A DNA stretch of 36,867 nucleotides, from NCBI GenBank assembly GCA_937926265.1, contig CALAZS010000188.1, positions 1 to 36,867 on the forward strand, in the 5' to 3' direction. The stretch comes from an uncultured Gammaproteobacteria bacterium. Lineage in GTDB: Bacteria > Pseudomonadota > Gammaproteobacteria > Chromatiales > Chromatiaceae. Shown here piece by piece: positions 16,897 through 24,595 of the stretch. The notes under the pieces were generated by a model. The model saw only the letters and a program-made list of their open reading frames with translations, did no database searches and was not told where the DNA came from. The number at the start of each line of letters is the position of its first letter. The first letter of the stretch is position 1. The translations under genes were made by a program, and so were the position numbers.

Positions 16897-17025
16897 AAAA
16901 ATTCACTTATTTTAGTGCAAGGCAAGGCGAAAACAGGTCTTTGAAGCGCAGTTTACATACAAGTAGTAAATGAGCATTGAAAGACCTGATTTCAATGCAG
17001 AATTGCGCAAAATAAGTAGAATTTT
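16897..17025. repeat. Nested palindromic intergenic element, family 2, copy A (sdhB-sdhE gap)
   Basis: Outer arms pair AAAATTCACTTATTTT (from 16897) with AAAATAAGTAGAATTTT (ending 17025), with one bulge. Inner arms pair AGGTCTTT with AAAGACCT perfectly. The centre has TTTAC...GTAAA. Conserved stretches shared with copy B at 27822-27944 are GTGCAAGGCAAGGCGAAAAC, GTTTACA, AGTAAATGA, and TAGAATTT. The element begins at the sdhB stop codon (17024-17026) and ends 8 bases before the sdhE ATG. The arms differ in sequence between copies yet remain self-complementary. Confidence 0.85.
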
Positions 17026-17716
17026 AAATAGCTTTTTTAAGCATTAATTGTTTAATGTGACCTATAGCCTTCGTCGGATTCAAACCTTTAGGACAAGCTT
17101 CAGTGCAGTTCATAATGGTGTGACAGCGAAAAAGCTTGTAAGGCCCTTCCAATGCATCCAAACGCTCATCTGTCATTTGATCACGACTATCCGCCAGGAA
17201 TCGCCATGATTGCAGCAGCGCCGCGGGCCCGAGGAACTTATCAGGATTCCACCAGAAAGAAGGACATGAAGTTGAACAACAGCCGCACAGAATGCATTCG
17301 TACAAACCATCAAGCTTATCCCTGTCTTCCGGTGATTGCAGAATTTCAACTTCCGGCATTGGGTCTTTACGCACCAGGTATGGCTGGACTTCCCGGTACT
17401 GTTTATAAAACTGGCTCATATCGACAACCAGGTCACGAATTACCGGCCTGCCAGGAAATGGCCTGACTACTATTGGTTCTTTCAGGTCAGCTACAGAAGT
17501 GACACAAGCCAGGCAGTTTTGCCCGTTAACATTGACACCATCTGAGCCGCACACCCCTTCACCACAGGAATGCCTGAAAGTAAAAGACTCGTCCTGACGT
17601 TTAACTTCCATGAGCGCGTCGCGCAACATCATTCCCTGTTTGAACTCTATATCAAATTCCTGCTGATAAGGCTTGGCATCTACATCGGGGTTATAGCGGT
17701 AAACACTGATTTTCAT
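17024..17716 (-). CDS. sdhB: Succinate dehydrogenase iron-sulfur subunit
   Basis: 230 residues. It carries electrons from SdhA to quinone. The plant-type 2Fe-2S site is CGEGVCGSDG (C51, C56, D59) with C71 in NCLAC; the D in place of a third cysteine is normal for SdhB, while the extra C68 is unusual. The C-terminal 4Fe-4S and 3Fe-4S ligands lie in CILCGCCSTSCP and CHTIMNCTEACPKGLNP. A strong Shine-Dalgarno (AAGGAGG) precedes the ATG. It lies 9 bases after sdhA. Its stop codon abuts the palindromic element at 16897-17025. Confidence 0.98.
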   Translation of the reverse strand: MKISVYRYNPDVDAKPYQQEFDIEFKQGMMLRDALMEVKRQDESFTFRHSCGEGVCGSDGVNVNGQNCLACVTSVADLKEPIVVRPFPGRPVIRDLVVDMSQFYKQYREVQPYLVRKDPMPEVEILQSPEDRDKLDGLYECILCGCCSTSCPSFWWNPDKFLGPAALLQSWRFLADSRDQMTDERLDALEGPYKLFRCHTIMNCTEACPKGLNPTKAIGHIKQLMLKKAI

Positions 17717-17725
17717 CCTGCCTCC

Positions 17726-19489
17726 TTAATAAACCCTGGCCTTGGGTGGAAATGAATCTACAGATAATGGCTTGGTTCTTACCGGTTTGAAATCGATACG
17801 ATCATCCTCAAGGAAATAAAGCGTATGTTTTAACCAGTTCTTGTCATCACGCTCGGTGAAATCCATGCGCGAATGTGCACCTCGGCTTTCCTGACGAACC
17901 AATGCGGATTTCATCGTTGCCATGCCGATATCGACAAGGTTTTCCAGTTCCAGGGCTTCTATCCTGGCGGTATTGAAAACCCTGCTCGTATCACTCAAGC
18001 GCACATTAGCCATGCGCTCACGAATTTTAACCAGTTCATTCACGCCTTCAGCCATGACATCTTCAACCCTGAACACACCACAATGATTTTCCATAACCTT
18101 TTTAAGATCATCGCGAACCTCTTTTACAGACTCACCTTCTCCTTTCTGATCCCAGCGCTTCAGGCGTGCCATCGCTTTATCAACACTGCTTTCATTAATT
18201 GGTCGATGATTAGGGTTTTCTTTAAGGAAACCAATAATGTCTTCCCCAGCTGCCCTGCCGAACACCAGGATATCCAACAGTGAATTACCGCCCAAACGGT
18301 TTCCGCCATGAACGGAAACACAGGCACATTCACCGGCCGCATACAATCCGGACACAACTTCCTCTGGACCATGACGCGCCGGCATAACGACTCGACCATG
18401 TCGGTCGGTAGGAATACCTCCCATGACATAATGGGCTGTTGGAAACACAGGTATCGGCGTATCAACAGGATCAATGTGCAAGAAAGTTTTACAGGTATCG
18501 CGAATGCCCGGAAGACGTTTCGCTACTATGTCCGAACCCAGGTGATCAAGGCGCAACATGACATGATCGCCATCCGGACCACAGCCACGACCTTCTCGCA
18601 CCTCTGTGGAAATCGCTCGACTGACAACATCTCTACTGGCTAGATCCTTGGCATTAGGGGCATAACGCTCCATGAAGCGCTCACCATCTTTGTTTATCAG
18701 GTAGCCACCCTCACCCCTGGCACCCTCGGTAATCAACATGCCTTTTCCTGCTATACCGGTTGGGTGGAACTGGAAAAATTCCATATCCTCTAACGGCACA
18801 CCGGCACGCAACACCATTGCCATGCCGTCTCCGGTATTGATATGAGCGTTGGTGGTGGTTCTAAATAACTGCCCACAGCCACCTGATGCAATCAGGGTTG
18901 TCTTGGCCTCGATAAGTAAGGGTTCACCGGTTTCAATTTCGAGTACCAGGGCACCTAAAACCGCACCTTCATCATCAGTGATCAGGTCCAATGCAAAAAA
19001 CTCATCAAAAAAATGCGTTTTTGAACGGATATTTTGTTGATAAAGGGAATGCAAAATTGCATGGCCGGTGCGGTCAGCAGCTGCACAGGTTCTGGCAGCC
19101 TGGGCACCTCCAAAGTTCTGACTTTGGCCACCAAATGCGCGCTGATAGATGTGTCCTGTATCAAGCCGCGAAAATGGCACGCCAAAATGTTCAAGTTCAT
19201 AAACAATTTTTGGAGCCTCACGACACATAAATTCAATCGCATCCTGATCACCCAGATAATCACTGCCTTTTACGGTATCAAACATATGCCAGTGCCAGTT
19301 ATCTGGAACGACATTGGCCAATGCTGCATTCACGCCACCCTGAGCAGCAACAGTATGCGAACGGGTTGGAAACACCTTTGACACGACTGCGACACGGGCA
19401 TCAGCGTTCGACAGTTGCAGGGCCGCGCGTAGACCGGCCCCACCAGCGCCTAAAATTAAGGTATCAAAACGACGTTTTGCCAATGCCAT
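17726..19489 (-). CDS. sdhA: Succinate dehydrogenase flavoprotein subunit
   Basis: 587 residues. It oxidises succinate to fumarate in complex II of the TCA cycle and respiratory chain. The FAD motif ILGAGGAGLRAAL is N-terminal; H45 in PTRSHTVAAQGG is the expected site of covalent FAD attachment, consistent with SdhE being encoded in the same cluster. Substrate-site segments include FHPTGIAGKGMLITEGARGEGG, ASRDVVSRAI, TAHYVMGGI and HGGNRLGGNSLLD. The C-terminus RMDFTERDDKNWLKHTL is complete. It sits 12 bases after sdhD and 9 bases before sdhB. Confidence 0.98.
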   Translation of the reverse strand: MALAKRRFDTLILGAGGAGLRAALQLSNADARVAVVSKVFPTRSHTVAAQGGVNAALANVVPDNWHWHMFDTVKGSDYLGDQDAIEFMCREAPKIVYELEHFGVPFSRLDTGHIYQRAFGGQSQNFGGAQAARTCAAADRTGHAILHSLYQQNIRSKTHFFDEFFALDLITDDEGAVLGALVLEIETGEPLLIEAKTTLIASGGCGQLFRTTTNAHINTGDGMAMVLRAGVPLEDMEFFQFHPTGIAGKGMLITEGARGEGGYLINKDGERFMERYAPNAKDLASRDVVSRAISTEVREGRGCGPDGDHVMLRLDHLGSDIVAKRLPGIRDTCKTFLHIDPVDTPIPVFPTAHYVMGGIPTDRHGRVVMPARHGPEEVVSGLYAAGECACVSVHGGNRLGGNSLLDILVFGRAAGEDIIGFLKENPNHRPINESSVDKAMARLKRWDQKGEGESVKEVRDDLKKVMENHCGVFRVEDVMAEGVNELVKIRERMANVRLSDTSRVFNTARIEALELENLVDIGMATMKSALVRQESRGAHSRMDFTERDDKNWLKHTLYFLEDDRIDFKPVRTKPLSVDSFPPKARVY

Positions 19490-19501
19490 AAGAAGCTTTT
19501 C

Positions 19502-19843
19502 CTAACTCATTTTTGCGGAAATCAGAATAACCAGCGACCAGAGACCACAGCCTGATAACATCAGACCAACAAGGGTTAGAACAACCACTCGCGTGCCGGT
19601 ATGCCATAAGTAATCAATTGCCACATCGCGAATACCTATCCAGGCATGGAGCAGCAGCAGGTTTATAAAAAGCAGTAAGCCAATCAGCACTGGTGTAGAA
19701 AGGATCCAGCCTTTAAAAACCTCGTAAGAAGCTGGTGGATAAACCAAAAAATAAAATAACAGGTAGATTAAAAACAGTGCCAGGTAAATCGCAGAAACAC
19801 GCTGAAGAACCCAGGCTTTTAAACCACTGGCATGCCTGCTCAT
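19502..19843 (-). CDS. sdhD: Succinate dehydrogenase membrane anchor subunit D
   Basis: 113 residues from the ATG at 19841-19843, which overlaps the sdhC stop as ATGA; an upstream in-frame extension into sdhC is not needed. Three TM helices are visible. H66 in LLHAWIGIRDV is in the position of the heme b axial ligand, and D77-Y78 match the conserved quinone-site DY of E. coli SdhD. Confidence 0.95.
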   Translation of the reverse strand: MSRHASGLKAWVLQRVSAIYLALFLIYLLFYFLVYPPASYEVFKGWILSTPVLIGLLLFINLLLLHAWIGIRDVAIDYLWHTGTRVVVLTLVGLMLSGCGLWSLVILISAKMS

Positions 19844-20220
19844 TGTGACACCACCAGTAAAATGAGAACTAATATTGGCGCAGAAACCAGAACGGCCCAA
19901 GCAGTTTTACGGTAAGCGGGTTTTAACACACCAATATCAATATCGATGAGCAGGTAACGAATACCGGCCAGCAAGTGATGAAACAACGACCATAAAACAA
20001 GCAGATAAAACGGTAATAGCCAGGGCGACTGAATAGTGTTCACCACATCATTAAAATCATTGGCCGAAGCAAGTGATTTATCCAGTAGATACAGCGTAAA
20101 GGGAATCGCCAGAAACATAATTACACCGGAAATACGGTGGGCAATTGACATGATTCCGGCAATTGGCAGCCTTATTTGAAAGAGATTCAAAAATACCGGT
20201 CTATTTGAATTGTTATGCAT
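19840..20220 (-). CDS. sdhC: Succinate dehydrogenase cytochrome b556 subunit
   Basis: 126 residues with three TM helices. The quinone-site residues S25 and R29 are in IMSIAHRISG and the heme b ligand is H82 in FHHLLAGIRYLLID. The N-terminus NRPVFLNLFQIRLPIAGIMS is the family's usual entry segment. It is the first gene of sdhCDAB, 74 bases downstream of the His-rich gene on the same strand, and overlaps sdhD by 4 bases. Confidence 0.96.
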   Translation of the reverse strand: MHNNSNRPVFLNLFQIRLPIAGIMSIAHRISGVIMFLAIPFTLYLLDKSLASANDFNDVVNTIQSPWLLPFYLLVLWSLFHHLLAGIRYLLIDIDIGVLKPAYRKTAWAVLVSAPILVLILLVVSQ

Positions 20221-20251
20221 TTACTTGTTGTTGGTTTGATAACTCAGCCAA

Positions 20252-20257
20252 AGTATA
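20252..20257 (-). promoter_or_regulatory. Candidate -10 box for the sdh operon
   Basis: The minus strand reads TATACT here, 31 bases before the sdhC ATG. No good -35 lies 17 bases upstream (TAAACG at 18). The 74-base gap to the upstream gene leaves room for a promoter, but this match is weak. Confidence 0.25.
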
Positions 20258-20294
20258 GACTAATGAACTTGAAATCGTTTATTTAATTTTTAAA

Positions 20295-20861
20295 TTATGA
20301 GGATGTTTTCGGTTTTTGATGCCCAAGCTCGATAATATGGCTGAGACGGGCTTCGATTCGTTCTTCAAACTCAGCATATTCTTCATGAGACATGAAACGA
20401 CTGGCTGTGTGCATGGCACTTTCTGATAAGCCGATATGTAAACGAGCCCCATCCTTATCCCCTTTTCTGGAAAGATGTAATGCAGTATTAATATGATCGA
20501 CAGTATTTCGTTGCATTTGTTCAGACATGTGCGGATGCATCTCAACACGGACCTGTCGCTGGTAATATTTCGATAATTCACTCAACTCTGCGCCTTCCTG
20601 CAAACTCGGCCGATGCAACTTTTCATTGGCATGTGCTGCATGCATATGCTCATCCTGCAGATGAAACAGGTCATCGTCAGATAATTCCGGAGCCTCCTCC
20701 AGGAAATTGCCTAATTTCCCCCAAATATCTAGGTTACCTTTTGCCTCCCCGAGAGGCCGGTGAAATATTCGATCAAGTCTCAGATGACATGAAATCTGAA
20801 GAAACATCTTATGGAGTGATTCAATTAGACCGTGAAGACCGCCGTGTTGTTGATGAGACAT
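20295..20861 (-). CDS. Histidine-rich protein of unknown function
   Basis: 188 residues; I do not recognise the family. About 20 residues are histidine, starting with MSHQQHGGLHG and recurring in EHMHAAHANEKLH and EMHPHMSEQM. The rest looks fully helical, soluble and charged (ALHLSRKGDKDGARLHIGLSESAMHTASRFMSHEEYAEFEERI), with no signal peptide or TM helix. A Shine-Dalgarno AAGG lies about 7 bases before the ATG. It follows darP by 20 bases and precedes sdhC by 74, all on one strand. The His clusters would suit metal or heme binding, but that is speculation. Real coding is supported by the ribosome site, tight spacing and amino-acid composition. Confidence 0.7.
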   Translation of the reverse strand: MSHQQHGGLHGLIESLHKMFLQISCHLRLDRIFHRPLGEAKGNLDIWGKLGNFLEEAPELSDDDLFHLQDEHMHAAHANEKLHRPSLQEGAELSELSKYYQRQVRVEMHPHMSEQMQRNTVDHINTALHLSRKGDKDGARLHIGLSESAMHTASRFMSHEEYAEFEERIEARLSHIIELGHQKPKTSS

Positions 20862-20881
20862 ATGAAAGCCTTATTACTGTT

Positions 20882-21472
20882 CTATGACTGTTTTTCGGCC
20901 ATCTCGCGCAGAAGTTTAAATATTTTTCTTGATGCAACCGGAGGTTTGTTAGTTTCCAATTCTTTTTTAGCCTGACGCACCAGGGTTCTTAGCTGCTGGC
21001 GGTCTAATGCCGTAAATTCATTCAAACATTCGTTAATTGCATTATCGCCTTCAGCTATAAGGCGGTCGCGCCACCTTTCCAACTGATGAAAAAAACGCTT
21101 TTCATTAAGATGTGACTGCTCAGCTTCATCCAGATATTTTTCCAATACCTCGATGTCATCATTACGAATTAGCTTGCTGATGTATTTCAACTGGCGGTTT
21201 TTAGCGCCTGATGCTTTCATTTTTTTAGCCTCTTTGAAAGCCAGGAGTGCTTTTTCATCTATACCGGTAGCGGCCAGTTTTTCATCTGTTAGAGACAGGG
21301 CTTTTTCAGTTAATTCCAATAATGCTTGTAATTCACGTTTTCGCTGACTTTTGCTTTTCCTGGCTTCATCATTCCATTCCTGATCTTCCCTTTTTTGGTC
21401 ATCCCAATTTGGGTCATCTAAATCTTGCCCATCAGAGACTGCTTCATCTTGAAAAAATTCATCATCACGCAT
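20882..21472 (-). CDS. darP: Ribosome biogenesis factor DarP (YjgA, DUF615)
   Basis: 196 residues from the ATG at 21470-21472, which overlaps the recJ stop region by 8 bases and has GGAAG about 8 bases upstream; a TTG start 24 bases further up is less likely. The family core is clear: KSKSQRKRELQALLELTEKAL, then AFKEAKKMKASGAKNRQLKYISKLIRNDD, and LRTLVRQAKKE. DarP binds pre-50S particles and supports late 50S assembly. The acidic N-terminus (DDPNWDDQKREDQEWNDEA) is longer and more acidic than usual. It is coupled to recJ. Confidence 0.9.
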   Translation of the reverse strand: MRDDEFFQDEAVSDGQDLDDPNWDDQKREDQEWNDEARKSKSQRKRELQALLELTEKALSLTDEKLAATGIDEKALLAFKEAKKMKASGAKNRQLKYISKLIRNDDIEVLEKYLDEAEQSHLNEKRFFHQLERWRDRLIAEGDNAINECLNEFTALDRQQLRTLVRQAKKELETNKPPVASRKIFKLLREMAEKQS

Positions 21473-23207
21473 GTTCAGCTTCCAGAATATGCTCAATTAG
21501 TATTTGTATGTTTTTATGGCCACGAAATTCGTTAATAGACAACTTGTAGACCAGTTCAACCAGGGTCTGAATTTCTCTGGGAGGATTGGTTTCATCAAAC
21601 AGGTTAAACACAATACCATCCAAAACCACATTCTGTGTCGAATCAACTGGCGCCAGTTCTACTTTTAGATGCCGTTCTTTTAATATACGTTGATTGAGTA
21701 ACCTAAAGTGACCCGTAAACATAGGCTCAGGGAATGCCTGCCCCCATGGGCCTGCCTGGTTCAACATTTCAACAATCGCCAGGTTCAGGTATTCCTCGGA
21801 CACTTCACCATCAGAATGCAAAACATTTTCGAGTATTTCATCATTGGCAACCTGTTGCACACAATCATTTAACAGCCTCGAAAAATCCTCGAAATCCTTT
21901 TCAAGTATAGTCAGACCCGCAGCCATCGCATGACCACCGAATTTAATAATCAAACCCGGGTTTTGTGCAGAGATAATTTCCAGCACATCTCTGATATGAA
22001 TACCTGGAATAGAACGGGCAGACCCCTTAATCTCACCCTCATCACCGGGAGCAAAAATAATCACGGGCCTGTGCACCCTGTCCTTTACCCTCGAGGCCAG
22101 AATCCCTATGACGCCCTGGTGCCAGCTTTCATCATACAAAGCCAGTCCAAACAGTGAGTCACTTTCCACATCAAGGGTCTCAAGGTATTGCATCGCCTCG
22201 GCTTTCATACCGGTTTCAATTTCACGTCGTTCACGGTTTAAGCTATCCAGCTGACTGGCATAGTCATAGGCTTCGGATCCGTCTGCCAAAAGGCATTCTA
22301 TTCCAAGAGACATATCATCCAGTCGACCCGCGGCATTCAGTCTTGGACCAATGGCAAAGCCAAGATCAGAGGCTACAAGGCTTTCCGGATTTTTATTTGC
22401 AACCTGAAGCAACGCCGCAATACCTGGAACACAGCATCCGGCTCGAATTCTTTTTAGTCCCTCGTTAACCAATATGCGGTTATTGCGATCAAGTGGCACG
22501 ACATCGGCTACTGTACCCAGTGCAACAATATCAAGATAATCGGCCAGGTTAGGTTCCTGGATACCTTCTTGTTCAAACCAGTTTATTTCTCTAAGTTGAC
22601 GTCTTAGAGCTACTAACAGATAAAAAACAACACCAACGCCGGCAAGTGATTTACTTGAAAAACCATCTTCCGGTTGATTTGGATTAACAATCACATCAGC
22701 ATCGGGCAGTTTTTCACCTGGAAGATGATGATCCGTTACCAGAACTTTGACACCGTTTGCTTTGGCCAGCGCAACGCCATCCAAGCTTGAAATGCCATTA
22801 TCAACGGTAATGATCAGGTCGGGTTTATTTTCCAAAGCTTCTTTAACAATACCTGTTGTGAGCCCATACCCATACGCAAAACGGTTTGGCACGAGGTAAT
22901 CAACCCTGGCAAAACCAAATCGTCTTAAAACACGAATCAACAATGCGCTGCTTGTTGCCCCGTCGGCATCAAAATCACCCACCACCAATATCGAGTGTTG
23001 TTTATTTAAACTTTCAGTAAGCAGTTCGACTGCATGATGAATATTTTTAAGATCATCGGGAGGAAGTAATTTTGAGAGTGATAAATCAAGTTCATCAATC
23101 GATTGGATTTTCCTGCCCGAGTAGATTCTTTGTAATAGCGGGTGTAAGGTTTCCGGCCAGTTAATTTGAGTATTTAACTCTCGCTTTTTAATCAATAATT
23201 TTTGCAT
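21465..23207 (-). CDS. recJ: Single-strand-specific exonuclease RecJ
   Basis: 580 residues from the ATG at 23205-23207; an in-frame TTG at 23211-23213 is an alternative. RecJ is the 5'-3' ssDNA exonuclease of recombination and mismatch repair. The DHH phosphoesterase motifs are GDFDADGATSSALLI, TVDNGISS and VTDHHLPGE; the DHHA1 signature is IIKFGGHAMAAGLT. The C-terminal OB-like domain is complete. It diverges from the phosphopantetheinyl transferase gene with only about 20 bases between start codons, so any promoter must lie inside the neighbouring gene or overlap both starts. Confidence 0.97.
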   Translation of the reverse strand: MQKLLIKKRELNTQINWPETLHPLLQRIYSGRKIQSIDELDLSLSKLLPPDDLKNIHHAVELLTESLNKQHSILVVGDFDADGATSSALLIRVLRRFGFARVDYLVPNRFAYGYGLTTGIVKEALENKPDLIITVDNGISSLDGVALAKANGVKVLVTDHHLPGEKLPDADVIVNPNQPEDGFSSKSLAGVGVVFYLLVALRRQLREINWFEQEGIQEPNLADYLDIVALGTVADVVPLDRNNRILVNEGLKRIRAGCCVPGIAALLQVANKNPESLVASDLGFAIGPRLNAAGRLDDMSLGIECLLADGSEAYDYASQLDSLNRERREIETGMKAEAMQYLETLDVESDSLFGLALYDESWHQGVIGILASRVKDRVHRPVIIFAPGDEGEIKGSARSIPGIHIRDVLEIISAQNPGLIIKFGGHAMAAGLTILEKDFEDFSRLLNDCVQQVANDEILENVLHSDGEVSEEYLNLAIVEMLNQAGPWGQAFPEPMFTGHFRLLNQRILKERHLKVELAPVDSTQNVVLDGIVFNLFDETNPPREIQTLVELVYKLSINEFRGHKNIQILIEHILEAEHA

Positions 23208-23227
23208 TACCAAATTTATAAGGCCTT

Positions 23228-23971
23228 GTGGTGCCAGAACCGGAAATCATAAACTGGGAAATCGAACTTGATTCAGCTTTCGCACATCATGAAACTGTTG
23301 ATGTATGGAAAATACCGCTGATTGAGTTCAATTCGAATCGCAACATTTTATCAGATGATGAAATGACTCGCCTTGGCAAATTCCAATCTGGAATATCGCG
23401 TTCAGTGTTCTATTCCAGCAGGGTTTATCTCAGGACTATTCTTTCTGAATATAGCAATATAGCGCCTGAAGAATTACGCTTTTCAAAGCAGGAATCCGGC
23501 AAACCTTTCCTGATAAAGCCTGGTCAAAATTGGGACCGTACCAGTGCTCAAGACAGGACCAGTGCTGAAGACAGGAACCAGGAAAGTCATATTGAATTTA
23601 ACCTGAGCCACTCCGGGGAACTTGTTTTACTGGCAGTTAGCAGATTCTCTTCCGTGGGTATTGATGTTGAAAAAAACAGGTTTATTAAAAACTGGGAAAG
23701 CATTGCCAGGAAAGTATTTTCTGAAACTCAACTTGCTAAATTGTATGACGCCAATGTACCTGAGGAAAAATTTACAGAACTCTGGACAGAATTTGAAGCA
23801 AGCCAAAAACTCTGTGGCAATGGTGTTTTTGGAAAAAAACCTGATATGGATTCAATTAAACTGGAACGCTTCATACCCTTAAAGGATTACCTGGCATGCC
23901 TGGCATACAAAACCACTCCTGACTCTTCCGGGGTAAGGTTTTTTGACGGTGGGTCTTTGGAAATTGGCTAG
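23228..23971 (+). CDS. Sfp-type 4'-phosphopantetheinyl transferase
   Basis: 247 residues from GTG at 23228 (a second GTG follows at once). The enzyme moves phosphopantetheine from CoA to a serine of carrier proteins. Motifs in order: FNLSHSGELVLLAVS (P-loop-like His), GIDVEKNR (the metal-binding D and E), and LWTEFEASQKLCGNG. In the last, the usual WxxKEA lysine is Phe while the catalytic E and the downstream K are kept. An imperfect hexapeptide repeat (DRTSAQ, DRTSAE, DRNQES; nt 23534-23587) sits just before the His motif, at a loop position. acpS is absent from its common site after pdxJ, so this may be the cell's general carrier-protein activating enzyme, as PcpS is in Pseudomonas. That is inference. 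Confidence 0.85.
   Translation: MVPEPEIINWEIELDSAFAHHETVDVWKIPLIEFNSNRNILSDDEMTRLGKFQSGISRSVFYSSRVYLRTILSEYSNIAPEELRFSKQESGKPFLIKPGQNWDRTSAQDRTSAEDRNQESHIEFNLSHSGELVLLAVSRFSSVGIDVEKNRFIKNWESIARKVFSETQLAKLYDANVPEEKFTELWTEFEASQKLCGNGVFGKKPDMDSIKLERFIPLKDYLACLAYKTTPDSSGVRFFDGGSLEIG
23534..23587 (+). repeat. Tandem 18-base repeat inside the phosphopantetheinyl transferase gene
   Basis: Three 18-base units in frame. The first two (GACCGTACCAGTGCTCAA and GACAGGACCAGTGCTGAA) differ at four positions; the third is more degenerate. They encode residues 103-120, a hydrophilic loop. Confidence 0.75.
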
Positions 23972-24042
23972 GCAATTAACTGGGCAATTAACCAGCTAAA
24001 TAACCGGGTAAATAGCCGGTAAAGCTAAACTGGAACTGGCTG

Positions 24043-24093
24043 GATTGGATTGAATTGCCTTAATTAACGCAAACTAATAAAGACAATCCAATC
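24043..24093. terminator. Possible bidirectional stem-loop between convergent genes
   Basis: GATTGGATTG (24043-24052) and CAATCCAATC (24084-24093) are perfect 10-base arms around a 31-base loop, in the 146-base gap between the convergent phosphopantetheinyl transferase and thioredoxin genes. There is no T run, so intrinsic termination is uncertain. The left part of the gap (23971-24030) holds short reiterations of GGCAATTAAC and TAACCGGGTAAATAGCCGG. Confidence 0.35.
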
Positions 24094-24117
24094 TTCAGGA
24101 TAATCAGGTGAATCGAT

Positions 24118-24489
24118 TCAGGCGTTACCAGCTTGTTCCTGTTCAATCTGTTTACGCACTTCATCCATATCAAGTTCGCTGGCCTTTTGAATCAGCTCGC
24201 GAAAAGCACCTTCCGGAAGGGCTCCAGCCTGGCTGAAAATAATGATTTGATCGCGGAAAATCATTAACGTTGGGATAGAACGAATCTGGAAATGTGCTGC
24301 AACCTGTTGTTGTTCCTCAGTATTTACTTTCGCAAATACGATATCTTCATGGTCTTCAGAAACTTTTTCGTATGTAGGTGCAAACGATTTACAAGGACCA
24401 CACCATGGTGCCCAAAAATCTACAATGACGAAACCATTATCTGTTACCGCTTTTTCGAAAGTGTCATCTGTCAGTTCTACAACAGCCAC
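24118..24489 (-). CDS. Thioredoxin-family protein
   Basis: About 123 residues. The redox motif is intact in DFWAPWCGPCKSFAP, the cis-proline in RSIPTLMIF, and the usual thioredoxin strands surround them. A helical charged tail of about 20 residues (ELDMDEVRKQIEQEQAGNA) extends past the ordinary domain end, so it is not standard TrxA. Two GTG codons compete: 24498 has no Shine-Dalgarno, while 24489 has AAGG 8 bases upstream, so I chose 24489. It lies downstream of adk but beyond a strong terminator, and should have its own promoter, which I could not identify convincingly. Confidence 0.92.
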   Translation of the reverse strand: MAVVELTDDTFEKAVTDNGFVIVDFWAPWCGPCKSFAPTYEKVSEDHEDIVFAKVNTEEQQQVAAHFQIRSIPTLMIFRDQIIIFSQAGALPEGAFRELIQKASELDMDEVRKQIEQEQAGNA

Positions 24490-24548
24490 ATTAATCACCT
24501 TAATATTTTGCCCAGTAAAATTGATAAAAATTACCGGTATTTAAAGAA

Positions 24549-24576
24549 ACAAAGAGCCCAAATAAGGGCTCTTTGT
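24549..24576 (-). terminator. Rho-independent terminator of adk
   Basis: On the minus strand, an 11-base perfect stem (ACAAAGAGCCC / GGGCTCTTTGT) with a 6-base loop is followed by TTCTTT. It starts about 20 bases after the adk stop. Confidence 0.88.
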
Positions 24577-24595
24577 ATGTTTTCAGGACCCTATT

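Noticed and set aside
19844..19900. N-terminal extension of SdhD into sdhC
   Set aside because: The ATG at 19841-19843 overlaps the sdhC stop as ATGA and gives the normal SdhD N-terminus.
24500..24530. TTTATC-17-TATTAA as a thioredoxin gene promoter
   Set aside because: It would start transcription at or inside the start codon, and the -35 match is poor.
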